From Microbacterium saccharophilum (GTDB lineage: Bacteria; Actinomycetota; Actinomycetes; Actinomycetales; Microbacteriaceae): a stretch of DNA of 49,809 nt. Made by a program: the position numbers and the translations under genes. The stretch spans positions 1 to 49,809 of the forward strand of contig NZ_BKAH01000016.1 in NCBI RefSeq assembly GCF_007992455.1. The letters are read 5' to 3'. Positions 19,058 through 28,100 of the stretch are shown here, in pieces. Every line of letters begins with the position of its first letter. Positions within the stretch are counted from its first letter, which is position 1. The notes beneath the pieces are model-generated. The model saw nothing but the letters and a program-made list of their open reading frames with translations. It did not search any database and was not told where the DNA came from.

Positions 19058-20644
19058 TCATCGTGCGGTGGGCTCCGCCTGAGCCGCGTCGGCGGCCGCG
19101 CGCGCGATCCGGCCGGAGAGCACGAGCTCGGTCACGGCCTCGATCTCCGGCGAAACGAACCGGTCCGGGCCGGGACCGTCCACGACGGTGCGGACGAGGG
19201 CGCGCACGGCGCCGGTCACGGCGCCCGGCCGGAGCGGTGCACGCAGGTCGAGGGCGCGGCATCCCGTCACGATCTCGATCGCGAGGACGCGCGCGAGCCC
19301 GTCGACGGCGCGGCGGAGCTTCCGCGCCGCGGCCCATCCCATCGAGACGTGGTCCTCCTGCATCGCGGAGGATGGGATCGAATCGACGGATGCCGGGACG
19401 GCGAGCCGCTTGAGCTCCGAGACGATGCCCGCGGCGGCATACTGCGCGATCATGAGCCCGGAGTCGACGCCCGCCTCGTCGGCGAGGAACGGCGGCAGGC
19501 CGTGGCTGCGGGTGCGGTCCAGGGCCCGGTCGGTGCGCCGCTCCGAGATCGACGCGACGTCGGCGACCGCGATCGCGAGGAAGTCGAGCACGTACCCGAT
19601 CGGGGCGCCGTGGAAGTTGCCGTTGGACTCCACGCGGCCATCGTCGGTGAGCACCGGATTGTCGACGGTGGACGCCAGTTCCCGCGCGGCGATCGTCCGC
19701 GCGTGCTCGACCGTGTCCCGCGCGGCGCCGTGCACCTGCGGCGTGCAGCGGAGGGAGTACGCGTCCTGCACGCGGGTGCAGACGGCGGGGTCGCGGTGGC
19801 TCGCGACGATCGGCGACCCGGCGAGGAAGGCGCGCAGGTTCGCCGCGGACGCGGCCTGCCCGACCTGCGGGCGCAGCGCCATGAGGTCGGCGGCGAAGAC
19901 GGCGTCGGTGCCCAGCTGGCTCTCGATCGACAGGGCCGCGGCGAGGTCGGCGGTGACGAGCAGCATGTCGAGGTCGTGCACGGCGAGGAGCAGCATCCCC
20001 AGCATCCCGTCGGTACCGTTGATGAGCGCGAGGCCCTCCTTCTCCTCCAGCACGAGCGGCGCGATGCCGGCGGCGGCGAGCGCGTCGCCGGCGGTCCTCG
20101 CCGTGCCGGAGGCGTCACGGACCTCACCCTCCCCCATCGCGGCCAGGGCGACGTGCGCGAGGGGCGCGAGGTCGCCGGAGCAGCCGAGCGACCCGTACTC
20201 CCGGACGATCGGGGTGATGCCGGCGTCGAGCATCGCCGCGTACGTCCGGACGACGATCGGGCGGACGCCCGTGCGGCCGGACGCGAGGGTCTGCAGGCGC
20301 AGGAGCTGCAGCGCCCGGACGACCTCCCGCTCGACCTCGGCACCCGTGCCGGCCGCGTGCGAGCGGATGAGGCTCGCCTGCAGCTGCCGGCGCCGCTCCG
20401 GCGCGATGAAGGTCGTCGCGAGCGCGCCGAAGCCCGTCGAGATGCCGTAGTGCGGCTCGGGGTCGTCGGCGAGGCGCTCAACGAGGGCGCGCGTGGCGGC
20501 GACCCGCGCGAGGGCCGCGTCGTCCACCGTGACCCGGGCGTCGTCGCGGGCGACCGCGACGACGTCGGCCGGCGTGAGCGGCGTGCCCGACCCGACGCGC
20601 ACGTCGCGTCGGGTCGCGGTCTCCGAGGCGGATGCGGCGGTCAT
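19058..20644 (-). CDS. hutH: Histidine ammonia-lyase
   Basis: A 528-residue enzyme that removes ammonia from histidine to form urocanate. The electrophilic MIO group is made from an internal tripeptide that is usually Ala-Ser-Gly; here the segment [14 protein letters not shown] gives Cys155-Ser156-Gly157. Other conserved parts are [11 protein letters not shown] with the catalytic Tyr, [34 protein letters not shown] and [12 protein letters not shown]. The ATG at 20644 starts the hutHUI operon. A weak TGGAAT lies six bases upstream. An operator-like repeat shared with the divergent IclR gene lies 52-103 bases upstream. Confidence 0.96.
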   Translation of the reverse strand: MTAASASETATRRDVRVGSGTPLTPADVVAVARDDARVTVDDAALARVAATRALVERLADDPEPHYGISTGFGALATTFIAPERRRQLQASLIRSHAAGTGAEVEREVVRALQLLRLQTLASGRTGVRPIVVRTYAAMLDAGITPIVREYGSLGCSGDLAPLAHVALAAMGEGEVRDASGTARTAGDALAAAGIAPLVLEEKEGLALINGTDGMLGMLLLAVHDLDMLLVTADLAAALSIESQLGTDAVFAADLMALRPQVGQAASAANLRAFLAGSPIVASHRDPAVCTRVQDAYSLRCTPQVHGAARDTVEHARTIAARELASTVDNPVLTDDGRVESNGNFHGAPIGYVLDFLAIAVADVASISERRTDRALDRTRSHGLPPFLADEAGVDSGLMIAQYAAAGIVSELKRLAVPASVDSIPSSAMQEDHVSMGWAAARKLRRAVDGLARVLAIEIVTGCRALDLRAPLRPGAVTGAVRALVRTVVDGPGPDRFVSPEIEAVTELVLSGRIARAAADAAQAEPTAR

Positions 20645-20695
20645 GGTCCGATTCCACCGCCGCGGCACACGCCGCGCCAGGGCGGCGTGGCATCC

Positions 20696-20747
20696 TGTGT
20701 CTGTGATCCCAGACACAGCGATCCCAGACACGTCGATCCCAGATACA
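20696..20747. promoter_or_regulatory. Candidate IclR/Hut operator: palindrome plus tandem 15-bp repeats
   Basis: TGTGTCTG (20696-20703) and CAGACACA (20710-20717) form a perfect 8-base inverted repeat around six bases. The right arm belongs to a 15-base unit beginning GATCCCAGACAC that repeats three times in tandem, with last half-sites CAGACACG (20725-20732) and CAGATACA (20740-20747). The array overlaps the IclR GTG (20703) and lies upstream of hutH, the expected place for joint control. CATCCT (20691-20696), six bases before that GTG, may be a leaderless -10. Confidence 0.6.
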
Positions 20748-21512
20748 TCGCCGGCGGCCAAGCCGAAGGTGCCCGCGGCCGACCAGACGCTGCGGGTGCT
20801 CACGTTCCTGGCCCGTCAGCGCGGCCCGGTCGCGGCGCAGACCGTTGCGACCGCGCTCAGCATCCCCCGCTCGAGCGTCTACCACCTGCTGCACGCGATG
20901 GCCGGGCACGGCTACGTCGTGCACCTCGAGGCGGAGCGGCGCTGGGGTCTGGGCACGGCGGCGTTCGAGCTCGCGGGCGGGTACGCGCGGCAGGATCCGC
21001 TCGCCCGTCTCGGGCGCCCGCTCGTCGCGGGCCTCGCCGACCGCGCCGGCGAGAGCGCGCACCTCGCCGTCATGACGGGGCGCGACGTGCTCTACATCGT
21101 GGAGGAGCGGGCGCCGCGCCGCCCGGCGCTCGTGACGGATGTGGGCGTCCGGCTCCCCGCGCACCTGACGGCGACGGGCCGGGCGATGCTCGCGCTGCTG
21201 CCGGCCGGCCAGGTGCGGGCGCTGTACCCGGATGCCGCGGCCTTCGCCGACCGCACGGGCCGCGGCCCGCGGCGGCCGCGGGAGCTGCGGGAGCTCCTGC
21301 GCGCCGTGCGGGCACGCGGCGTCGCGGAGGAGGACGGCGAGGTCACGCTCGGTCTCCGCTCCGTCGGCGTCGCCGTGCGCGACCACACCGGATGGCCCGC
21401 GGCTGCGATCGCCGTCACGTGGCCCGGCGACGCCGACCGCGATGCGGCGGAGCTCGCGGGCCTCGCGGGCGACGCCGCCCGCGCGCTGGAGCGCCGCATC
21501 AGCGGCCGCTGA
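20703..21512 (+). CDS. IclR-family regulator, probable hut regulator
   Basis: A 269-residue regulator. The winged helix-turn-helix spans roughly residues 22-75 (DQTLRVLTFLARQRGPVAAQTVATALSIPRSSVYHLL), and the effector domain follows, with LGRPLVAGLADRAGESAHLAV and LPAHLTATGRAMLALL as family landmarks. The N-terminus is unusual: three tandem Ile-Pro-Asp-Thr units encoded by the operator-like DNA repeat. If translation began lower, at the GTG coding Val in KVPAADQ, this part would be untranslated. Divergence from hutHUI makes control of histidine breakdown likely; the ligand may be urocanate, by analogy only. Confidence 0.82.
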   Translation: MIPDTAIPDTSIPDTSPAAKPKVPAADQTLRVLTFLARQRGPVAAQTVATALSIPRSSVYHLLHAMAGHGYVVHLEAERRWGLGTAAFELAGGYARQDPLARLGRPLVAGLADRAGESAHLAVMTGRDVLYIVEERAPRRPALVTDVGVRLPAHLTATGRAMLALLPAGQVRALYPDAAAFADRTGRGPRRPRELRELLRAVRARGVAEEDGEVTLGLRSVGVAVRDHTGWPAAAIAVTWPGDADRDAAELAGLAGDAARALERRISGR

Positions 21513-21540
21513 CCCGTGCTCGGCGCACCGCACCGCCACC

Positions 21541-21615
21541 CAACGGCGGATTCCGTGCCCCATCCCACCGAACGGCACCGGAATCCCGGCATCCGCAGCA
21601 CGATCTCCGCCGTTG
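21541..21615. repeat. Nested inverted repeat between convergent iclR and lacI genes
   Basis: Outer arms CAACGGCGGA (21541-21550) and TCCGCCGTTG (21606-21615) are perfectly complementary. Inner arms 21548-21559 and 21574-21586 pair with one bulged base. The outer arms are separated unevenly from the inner stem. Placement between two gene ends suggests a bidirectional terminator or a REP-like element. The 115-base gap holds no gene. Confidence 0.45.
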
Positions 21616-21627
21616 AGTACAAACCCC

Positions 21628-22653
21628 TCAGCGCACGACGAGTCGCGGCCGCACCAGGACGTGCGCCTGCCCGGCCTCGAGGGCCCGGTTGCCGATGAGC
21701 GAGCCCCCGACCGTCAGGAGGTCGAGGGTGCCCGCGGCCACCTGCTCCGGCAGCTGCTCGATGCTCGACAGTCCCAGCGCCTCGGCCGCCGGGGTGTTGT
21801 CGAACCCGACGACGAGCAGGTCGGGCCGCTGGGCGCCGACCGCGGCGACGTGCGCCCCGACCGCCAGCGAGTCGCTGACGCAGACGATCGCGTCCACGGC
21901 ATCCCGCTGCAGCAGCGCCGTCGTCGCGACCCGCGCGTCCGCGACGCTCTCCGCGACCGTGAGACGCAGCTCCCCGAGGTCGGCCTCGGAGACCCCGGCC
22001 GCCCGCATCGCCTCGCGCCAGCCCAGCTCCCGGTCATCCCCGGTGCCCGACCCCGCCGGCCAGCCCAGGAACGCGACCCGCGGTCCCGCGGCGGCCCGCG
22101 CATGCTCGGTCGCCTCGCGCGTGCCGGCGGCGCCGTCCACGTCGACCCAGAGGTGCAGCGGGTCGTCGATGTCGTCGTCGCCCCACGGGCGTCCGAACGA
22201 CACGAACGGCAGGCCGCGGGCGGTGAGCCACGCGATGCGGGGGTCGCCGTACGTCGTGCCCGTGATGACGATGCCGTCGACCTCCCCACCGTCGGCGAGG
22301 TCCGTCATCCGCTGGATCTCCTCCTCCGGCGAGGCGGCGGCGTACACGAGCACCCGGAGACCGCGCTCCCCCGCCCGCTCGGTCAGCGCGTGCACGAAGC
22401 GGTCCAGCACGGCGCCGGAGATGCCGCCGGCGTACGGGTCCAGATGGATGCCGATGGTCGAGCTGCGCCGCGTCCGCAGCCGCCGCGCCGACGCGTGCGG
22501 CGCATAGCCGAGCCGCGCGATGGCGGCGCGGACGCGGTCCCGCGTGTCGGGGCGCACGATCGCCGGGCTGTTCAGCACATTGCTCACCGTCTGCCGCGAC
22601 ACGCTCGCGGCACGCGCGACGTCCTCGATCGTGACCGAGCGTTCGTTCGCCAT
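21628..22653 (-). CDS. LacI-family transcriptional regulator
   Basis: A 341-residue repressor. The N-terminal HTH is VTIEDVARAASVSRQTVSNVLNSPAIVRPDTRDRV (about residues 7-41), with the hinge helix PHASARRLRTRRS after it. A periplasmic-binding-like sugar domain fills the rest, with GIVITGTTYGD, DAIVCVSDSLAVGA and VVGFDNTPAAE. The ATG at 22653 is chosen from the family position of the HTH and from AAGGGTGG about eight bases upstream. It is divergent from the ABC importer genes, with a CpG-centred palindrome between them, so it probably represses them until a sugar ligand binds. Confidence 0.93.
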   Translation of the reverse strand: MANERSVTIEDVARAASVSRQTVSNVLNSPAIVRPDTRDRVRAAIARLGYAPHASARRLRTRRSSTIGIHLDPYAGGISGAVLDRFVHALTERAGERGLRVLVYAAASPEEEIQRMTDLADGGEVDGIVITGTTYGDPRIAWLTARGLPFVSFGRPWGDDDIDDPLHLWVDVDGAAGTREATEHARAAAGPRVAFLGWPAGSGTGDDRELGWREAMRAAGVSEADLGELRLTVAESVADARVATTALLQRDAVDAIVCVSDSLAVGAHVAAVGAQRPDLLVVGFDNTPAAEALGLSSIEQLPEQVAAGTLDLLTVGGSLIGNRALEAGQAHVLVRPRLVVR

Positions 22654-22666
22654 GTGCGCACCACCC

Positions 22667-22695
22667 TTGACAGCGCCGAGAGGCCGACTTACTTT
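22667..22695 (+). promoter_or_regulatory. Sigma-70-type promoter of the sugar ABC operon
   Basis: A perfect TTGACA (22667-22672), a 17-base spacer and TACTTT (22690-22695) face the binding-protein gene. Transcription would start near 22702, leaving a 120-base leader that includes the LacI-type operator. Confidence 0.7.
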
Positions 22696-22710
22696 GGGCA
22701 TCATTCCATA

Positions 22711-22726
22711 GTTTGATCGTTCAAAC
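22711..22726. promoter_or_regulatory. LacI-family operator
   Basis: GTTTGATCGTTCAAAC is palindromic at 14 of 16 positions with a central CpG, the hallmark of LacI/GalR operators. It lies just downstream of the predicted start of the ABC operon, where a bound repressor could block elongation or clearance. Confidence 0.75.
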
Positions 22727-22821
22727 CCGCGATGACGCGGTGGCGTGGGAACGATCGAAGAGACGATCGGCGAGCACCGGGCGCCGACGCTCAGGAGCGG
22801 TCAGCGATCAAAGGAGATGCG

Positions 22822-24084
22822 ATGAAGCGACACACAGCACGGACGCTGCTCGCCGCCGGGGGGATCACCCTCGTCGCGGCACTCACCCTCACCGGCTGCG
22901 GCGGATCCGGCTTCGACGAACCGGATGCCGGACCGAGCGGCGACGGCGGAGGGCTCACGTCCTCCGACGATCCCCTCTCGATCCTCATCGGGTCCAGCGG
23001 CGACGCCGAGACGACGGCCGTGAAGGATGCCGTCGCGGCATGGTCGGCGGACTCCGGCGTCGACGCGACCGTCACGGCGGCGTCGGACCTCACCCAGGAG
23101 CTCTCGCAGGGCTTCGCCGGCGGCTCCCCGCCGGATGTGTTCTACCTCGGCACGGAGTTCCTCGCGGGCTACGCCGGCAACGGCTCGGTCCTCCCCTACG
23201 GCGACATGCTGGAGAACAAGGACGACTTCTACCCGTCCCTCGTGGAGAACTTCACCTACGACGGCGAGTTCGCGTGCGCACCGAAGGACTTCTCGACCCT
23301 CCAGCTCATCATCAACAAGGGGCTGTGGGAGAAGGCGGGACTCACGGATGCCGACGTGCCGACGGACTGGGACTCCCTGGCCGCCGCGGCGAAGGCCCTG
23401 ACGACGGACGGCACGACCGGCCTCGTCTTCTCCGGTGAGTACGCCCGCGTCGGCGTCTTCATGGCGCAGGCCGGGGGGCGGCTCATCTCCGAGGACGGCA
23501 CCGAGGCCACCGCCGCCAGCGCAGAGAACGAGGAGGCCCTCGCCTACGTCAAGGAGCACCTCACCGACGGCACCTTCGCGTACGCAGCGGATGTCGGCGC
23601 CGGATGGGGCGGCGAGGCGTTCGGCAAGCAGCTCGGGGCCATGACGATCGAGGGCAACTGGATCACCGGCGCGCTGGGTGACTACCCCGACGTCGACGCC
23701 CTCGTCGTCGAGCTCCCCGCGGGCCCGGCCGGCCAGGGCACTCTGCAGTTCACGAACTGCTGGGGCATGGCGGCGGACAGCCCGAACCAGGAGGCGGCGC
23801 TCGACCTCATCGAGTATCTGACGACGGCGGAGCAGCAGCTCGCGTTCTCGGAGGCGTTCGGCCCGATGCCGTCCGTGCAGTCGGCGGCCGATCAGTGGCG
23901 CAGCGACAACCCCGATCTCGTCGCGTTCCTCGACGGCGCCGACTACGCGCAGGGCGTGCCGACCAACGACGGCATCTCCGACGTCATCGCCGATTTCAAC
24001 GCCCAGCTGGGCACGTTGAAGGACGGCGACCCGGCGGAGATCCTCGGCTCGGTGCAGTCCAACCTCGAGGCCATCGTCGGCTGA
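22822..24084 (+). CDS. Sugar ABC transporter substrate-binding lipoprotein
   Basis: A 420-residue family 1 extracellular solute-binding protein. The N-terminus has KRH, a hydrophobic core and the lipobox LTGC with Cys26 as the lipidated residue, then a Gly/Asp/Ser linker. The mature part has the usual landmarks: ELSQGFAGGSPPDVFYLG, KGLWEKAGLTDADVPTDWDSLAAAAKAL, GAMTIEGNWI and FTNCWGMAADSPNQEAALDLIEYL. AAGGAG six bases before the ATG at 22822 sets the start. It is the first gene of the operon; the ligand is probably an oligosaccharide given the downstream glycosidase. The operon has no ATP-binding gene. Confidence 0.93.
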   Translation: MKRHTARTLLAAGGITLVAALTLTGCGGSGFDEPDAGPSGDGGGLTSSDDPLSILIGSSGDAETTAVKDAVAAWSADSGVDATVTAASDLTQELSQGFAGGSPPDVFYLGTEFLAGYAGNGSVLPYGDMLENKDDFYPSLVENFTYDGEFACAPKDFSTLQLIINKGLWEKAGLTDADVPTDWDSLAAAAKALTTDGTTGLVFSGEYARVGVFMAQAGGRLISEDGTEATAASAENEEALAYVKEHLTDGTFAYAADVGAGWGGEAFGKQLGAMTIEGNWITGALGDYPDVDALVVELPAGPAGQGTLQFTNCWGMAADSPNQEAALDLIEYLTTAEQQLAFSEAFGPMPSVQSAADQWRSDNPDLVAFLDGADYAQGVPTNDGISDVIADFNAQLGTLKDGDPAEILGSVQSNLEAIVG

Positions 24085-24089
24085 CGACG

Positions 24090-25205
24090 ATGACCACCAC
24101 CATGACGCCGGCCGCCGTGCCGGCACCTCCCCGCGGCAGGTCCCGCTTCGGCGGCATCCGCCGCGGGGAGGGCGCGGCCGGGTGGCTCTTCGTGGCCCCG
24201 GTCGTCGTCATCCTCGGGGTGTTCCTGTTCTTCCCCGTGATCATGGCGCTGTGGGTCTCCGTCTCGGACTGGTCCGGTCGCGGGAGCCCGCTGTCGCCGG
24301 AGGTCAGCTTCGTCGGCCTCGACAACTACGCCGCCATCACGACCGACGGGGGTCTGCGCACCCGCGACTTCGGCATCGCCCTGCGCAACAACGCGTGGTA
24401 CGTCGTGCTCGTCGTGCCGCTGCAGACCGCCCTCTCGCTCTTCCTCGCCGTACTCGTGAGCCGCCGGATCCTCCGCAGCCGCGGGTTCTTCCGCACCGCG
24501 TTCTACTTCCCCTCCGTCACGAGCTCCGTCGCGATCACGGTCCTGTGGCTGTTCCTGTTCAGCACCACCGGCCCCATCAACGCCGTCATCGCGCGGCTCG
24601 GGGGCGACGGCCCGAACTGGTTCAACGAGCCGAAGGGCATCGTGCACGTCGGGCTCAGCGGCCTGGGCGTGACGAGCGGACCGGACGTGCTGACGCAGAA
24701 CGATTTCCTCGGCCTGTCCTGGTGGGACTGGTTCGCCGGCCCGTCGGTCGCCATGACGGCGCTCATCTTCATGGCCGTCTTCACGACCAGCGGCACGTTC
24801 ATGCTGCTGTTCATCGCGGCGCTGCAGAACGTCGGCTACGAGCTCACCGAGGCCGGGATGATGGACGGCGCGAGCGGCTGGCAGCGATTCTGGCGGATCA
24901 CCCTCCCCCAGCTGCGGCCGACGCTGTTCACCGTCGTGACGCTGGGGCTCATCGGATGCTGGCAGGTCTTCGACCAGATCTACACCGGCACCTCCGGCGG
25001 CCCAGCCAAGACGACGGTGACCCCGGCGTACCTGTCCTTCACGTCGGCGTTCCAGAACCAGGACTGGGGAATCGGCGCGGCCATCGCCTTCATCCTGTTC
25101 CTCATCATCATCGTGTTCACGCTGTTCCAGCGCTGGGCGCTGCGCGAGCGGCCGGTCTCCCGGCGCCGCGCGGCCGTCTACCAGGCGAAGGGGGTCCGGT
25201 CGTGA
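24090..25205 (+). CDS. Sugar ABC transporter permease (MalF-type)
   Basis: A 371-residue inner-membrane protein with six to seven hydrophobic helices after a basic N-terminal tail. The EAA loop that contacts the ATPase is ELTEAGMMDGASGWQRFWRITLPQLRP (about residues 252-278), matching EAAxxDGA...G. A long extracellular loop separates the helices near 165-220. It starts five bases after the binding-protein stop and overlaps the next permease by GTGA. Members of this class usually borrow a shared MsiK/MalK-type ATPase encoded elsewhere. Confidence 0.93.
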   Translation: MTTTMTPAAVPAPPRGRSRFGGIRRGEGAAGWLFVAPVVVILGVFLFFPVIMALWVSVSDWSGRGSPLSPEVSFVGLDNYAAITTDGGLRTRDFGIALRNNAWYVVLVVPLQTALSLFLAVLVSRRILRSRGFFRTAFYFPSVTSSVAITVLWLFLFSTTGPINAVIARLGGDGPNWFNEPKGIVHVGLSGLGVTSGPDVLTQNDFLGLSWWDWFAGPSVAMTALIFMAVFTTSGTFMLLFIAALQNVGYELTEAGMMDGASGWQRFWRITLPQLRPTLFTVVTLGLIGCWQVFDQIYTGTSGGPAKTTVTPAYLSFTSAFQNQDWGIGAAIAFILFLIIIVFTLFQRWALRERPVSRRRAAVYQAKGVRS

Positions 25206-26113
25206 CCGACACCGCACAGGCGCCCGCCGCGGCGCCGCCCGCCCCGGCCGCACCCGCCCCTCGGGGCCGCAGGCGGCGGTTCACCCGGAACACCGTCGTC
25301 GCGCAGGTGCTGCTGTACGTCATGCTCGCGGCTCTCGCGCTCGTCTACATCTACCCGTTCCTCGTGCAGGTGGCGACGTCGTTCAAGAGCGAGCAGGAGG
25401 CCGCGTCCAACCCGATCTCCCTCCTCCCGCAGACCTTCACGGTGGCGGCGTACGAGCGGCTCTTCGTCAACAGCGACTTCCCGCTCTGGTTCCTCAATTC
25501 GGCGATCGTGACCGTGCTGGTGACCCTCGGCCGGGTGTTCTTCGTCTCCCTCGCGGGGTACGCGCTGGCGCGCCTCACGTTCCGCGGCCGCGCCGCCGTG
25601 TTCGCGATGGTGGTGAGCGTCATGGCCGTCCCCGCGGTGGTGCTGCTCATCCCGCGCTTCCTCGTCCTCAAGCAGATCGGGCTCTACGACTCGTACGCCG
25701 GCATGATCCTCCCGCTGCTCGTGGACGCGGCGGGGGTGTTCATCATGAAGAACTTCTTCGAGTCGATCCCCGTGTCCGTCGAGGAGCAGGCGCGCATCGA
25801 CGGCGCCGGCGCCTTCCGCGTCTTCTGGTCGGTCGTGCTCCCGATGGCGCGGCCCGCGCTCATCACGATCATCATCCTGTCGTTCCAGGGCTCGTGGAAC
25901 GAGCTGAACCACTTCATCGTCTCGACGCAGTCGCCGGAGCTCACGACCCTCACGAAGGGTGTCGCGAGCCTCGCCTCCGGCCAGCTCAGCTCGGGGACGC
26001 AGTATCCCCTGAAACTCGCGGCGGCCGCGCTCATGACGATCCCCGTGGCGGTGATGTTCTTCATCTTCCAGAAGCGCATCATGAACACGTCGGAGGGGGC
26101 GGTCAAGGGATGA
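25202..26113 (+). CDS. Sugar ABC transporter permease (MalG-type)
   Basis: A 303-residue permease with six helices after an Ala/Pro-rich, then Arg-rich N-terminal tail. The EAA loop is SVEEQARIDGAGAFRVFWSVVLPMARPAL (about residues 197-225). The conserved YIYPFLVQVATSFKS start and the late GSWNELNHFIV segment are typical MalG features. The GTG at 25202 overlaps the stop of the first permease, and the stop overlaps the start of the glycosidase, so the three are translationally coupled. Confidence 0.93.
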   Translation: MTDTAQAPAAAPPAPAAPAPRGRRRRFTRNTVVAQVLLYVMLAALALVYIYPFLVQVATSFKSEQEAASNPISLLPQTFTVAAYERLFVNSDFPLWFLNSAIVTVLVTLGRVFFVSLAGYALARLTFRGRAAVFAMVVSVMAVPAVVLLIPRFLVLKQIGLYDSYAGMILPLLVDAAGVFIMKNFFESIPVSVEEQARIDGAGAFRVFWSVVLPMARPALITIIILSFQGSWNELNHFIVSTQSPELTTLTKGVASLASGQLSSGTQYPLKLAAAALMTIPVAVMFFIFQKRIMNTSEGAVKG

Positions 26114-28011
26114 CCGGGGGGCTCCAGCCGTTCCTCTCCGACGGCATCGTCGCCCTCCGCGCCCCGACGCAGGTGTGGTCGGGGCGGGACGGCGAGCTCG
26201 GCAGGCACGCGATCGACGGCCTCTACCACGGCGACACCCGGTTCCTCCGGGCGACCGCGCTGACCTACGGGGGCGCGGAGGACGAGACCGAGACGGCGCC
26301 GGAGTGGATCGCGCTCGCGGAGCGGACGGCATCCGAGGTCGCCTTCGACGCCGTCCTCCGCGCCGTCGACGACGACTGGCCCGACCCCAAGGTGCGCCTG
26401 CAGCGCGTGCGGACGGTCGCCGACGGGCGCCTCGACGAACGCCTCACCGTGCGCTCGCACCTGGCCGAGCCGCTCGCGCTGCGCCTCCGGCTGCGCCTCA
26501 CCCCGGACTTCGCGCCGCTGCAGGAGGTGAAGGCCGGCGCGACGCCGACCGCGACGTGGACGGCGACGCGCGGCGGGGACGCGCCGGACGCGGTGGACAT
26601 CGACGCGGGCGGCGCCCGCATGCGCATCGCAGCGTCCGGCGCCCGTGTCGCCGCCGACGCCGAGGTCACGATCGACTGGATGCTGACCTGCCCCCCGCGC
26701 GGCGAGGTCGAGGTCGCCTGGTCCGCGGTCGTGGCCGACCCGTCCCTCGTCGTCCGCGCCGCCGCCGCCCCCGCACCCTGGGCGGCGCGGCCGCCCGACC
26801 CCGGAACCGACCCGCGCCTGGCCCGGTGGGTGCGCCGCGCCCTGTCCGACCTCGACGCCCTCCGCCTCACGCTTCCCGGTCACCCCGACGACGAGTTCCT
26901 CGCCGCCGGCACGCCCTGGTTCCTCACCCTCTTCGGCCGCGATGCGCTGTGGGCCGCCCGCCTCCTCCTTCCGGTGGATGCCGCGATCGCGGCATCCACC
27001 CTGCGGGTCCTCGCCCGCCTCCAGGGCCGGGCGACGGACCCCGCCACGGCCGAGGAGCCCGGCAAGATCCTGCACGAGCTCCGCGCCGGCGAGCTGCGCA
27101 TGCCCGGCGAGGGGATCATCCTGCCGCCGCGCTACTACGGCACCGTCGACGCGACGCCGCTCTGGGTCTGCCTCCTCGGCGAGGCCGCCGGCGCCGGGAT
27201 GGCGGAGGACGAGGTCCGCGCGCTGCTGCCCGCGCTCGAAGCGGCGCTCGGGTGGATGCGCGCCGGCGCGGGCGACGACGGCTTCCTGGAGTACGTCGAC
27301 GAGACCGGCCGGGGCCTGTCGAACCAGGGCTGGAAGGACTCCGGCGACTCGATCCAGTGGCGCACCGGCGCGCTGGCGGCAGGACCCATCGCCCTCTGCG
27401 AAGTGCAGGGCTACGCCTACGAGGCCGCGCACGCGGGCGCCGACCTGCTCGAGCGGTTCGGGCGCGACGGCGCCGACGACGTGCGGGAGTGGGCGGATGC
27501 GCTGCGCACGCGCTTCCAGGAGCGCTTCTGGGTCACGACCGAGGAGGGCACCTACCCGGCGATCGCGCTGGGCCGGGACGGCAAGGGCGTCGACACGCTC
27601 ACCTCGAACATCGGGCATCTGCTGGGCACCGGCATCCTCGACCCGGCGCAGGAGGCCGAGGTCGCCGCTCTGCTCACGGGTCCGACGATGAGCTCCGGCT
27701 TCGGACTCCGCACGATGTCGACGCGGGGCGCCGGCTACTGGCCGCTGAGCTATCACGGCGGCAGCGTGTGGGCGCACGACACCGCGATCGTCGCGCGCGG
27801 GATGGCGCGGGCCGGGCTCCGCGACGACGCCCGCGTGCTCGTGGAGGGTCTCCTCGCCGCCGCCGACGCGTTCGGGTACCGGATGCCGGAGCTGCACGCC
27901 GGGGATTCCGCCGAGCTGACCCCCGCCCCGGCGCCCTACCCGGCCGCGTGCCGCCCGCAGGCGTGGTCGGCCGCCGCGGCGGTCGCGTGCCTCGCGATCG
28001 CACGCGGCTGA
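26110..28011 (+). CDS. Glycogen-debranching-type glycoside hydrolase
   Basis: A 633-residue cytosolic protein with two parts. Residues 1-230 form a beta-rich domain like the glycogen-debranching N-terminal domain (LYHGDTRFLRATALTY). Residues 240-630 form an (alpha/alpha)6 barrel of the amylo-1,6-glucosidase clan: FLTLFGRDALWAARLLLP, EEPGKILHELRAGEL, YYGTVDATPLW, SNQGWKDSGDSIQW and SVWAHDTAIVARGM. The WKDSGDS and HDT acidic residues are likely catalytic or substrate-binding. Overlap (ATGA) with the permease gene puts it in the import operon, so it most likely hydrolyses the imported sugar in the cytoplasm. The true substrate is not predictable. Confidence 0.85.
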   Translation: MTGGLQPFLSDGIVALRAPTQVWSGRDGELGRHAIDGLYHGDTRFLRATALTYGGAEDETETAPEWIALAERTASEVAFDAVLRAVDDDWPDPKVRLQRVRTVADGRLDERLTVRSHLAEPLALRLRLRLTPDFAPLQEVKAGATPTATWTATRGGDAPDAVDIDAGGARMRIAASGARVAADAEVTIDWMLTCPPRGEVEVAWSAVVADPSLVVRAAAAPAPWAARPPDPGTDPRLARWVRRALSDLDALRLTLPGHPDDEFLAAGTPWFLTLFGRDALWAARLLLPVDAAIAASTLRVLARLQGRATDPATAEEPGKILHELRAGELRMPGEGIILPPRYYGTVDATPLWVCLLGEAAGAGMAEDEVRALLPALEAALGWMRAGAGDDGFLEYVDETGRGLSNQGWKDSGDSIQWRTGALAAGPIALCEVQGYAYEAAHAGADLLERFGRDGADDVREWADALRTRFQERFWVTTEEGTYPAIALGRDGKGVDTLTSNIGHLLGTGILDPAQEAEVAALLTGPTMSSGFGLRTMSTRGAGYWPLSYHGGSVWAHDTAIVARGMARAGLRDDARVLVEGLLAAADAFGYRMPELHAGDSAELTPAPAPYPAACRPQAWSAAAAVACLAIARG

Positions 28012-28100
28012 CCGGCGTCTCGGCCGCATCGTTGCGGGCGCGGACGCCCCGGGTGGAAACTGGGCGGAATCCCGACGCCTCCCGAAGGGTTCCCACTCGT

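Noticed and set aside
22713..22821. A start for the sugar-binding protein at 22732 or earlier
   Set aside because: It would place a charged stretch before the signal peptide; the ATG at 22822 has AAGGAG at the right distance and a proper lipoprotein leader.
26175..28100. An upstream extension of nhaA reaching back through the glycosidase gene
   Set aside because: The frame is open but the residues are a shifted Arg/Pro-rich reading of the glycosidase; the NhaA family begins close to the ATG at 28101.
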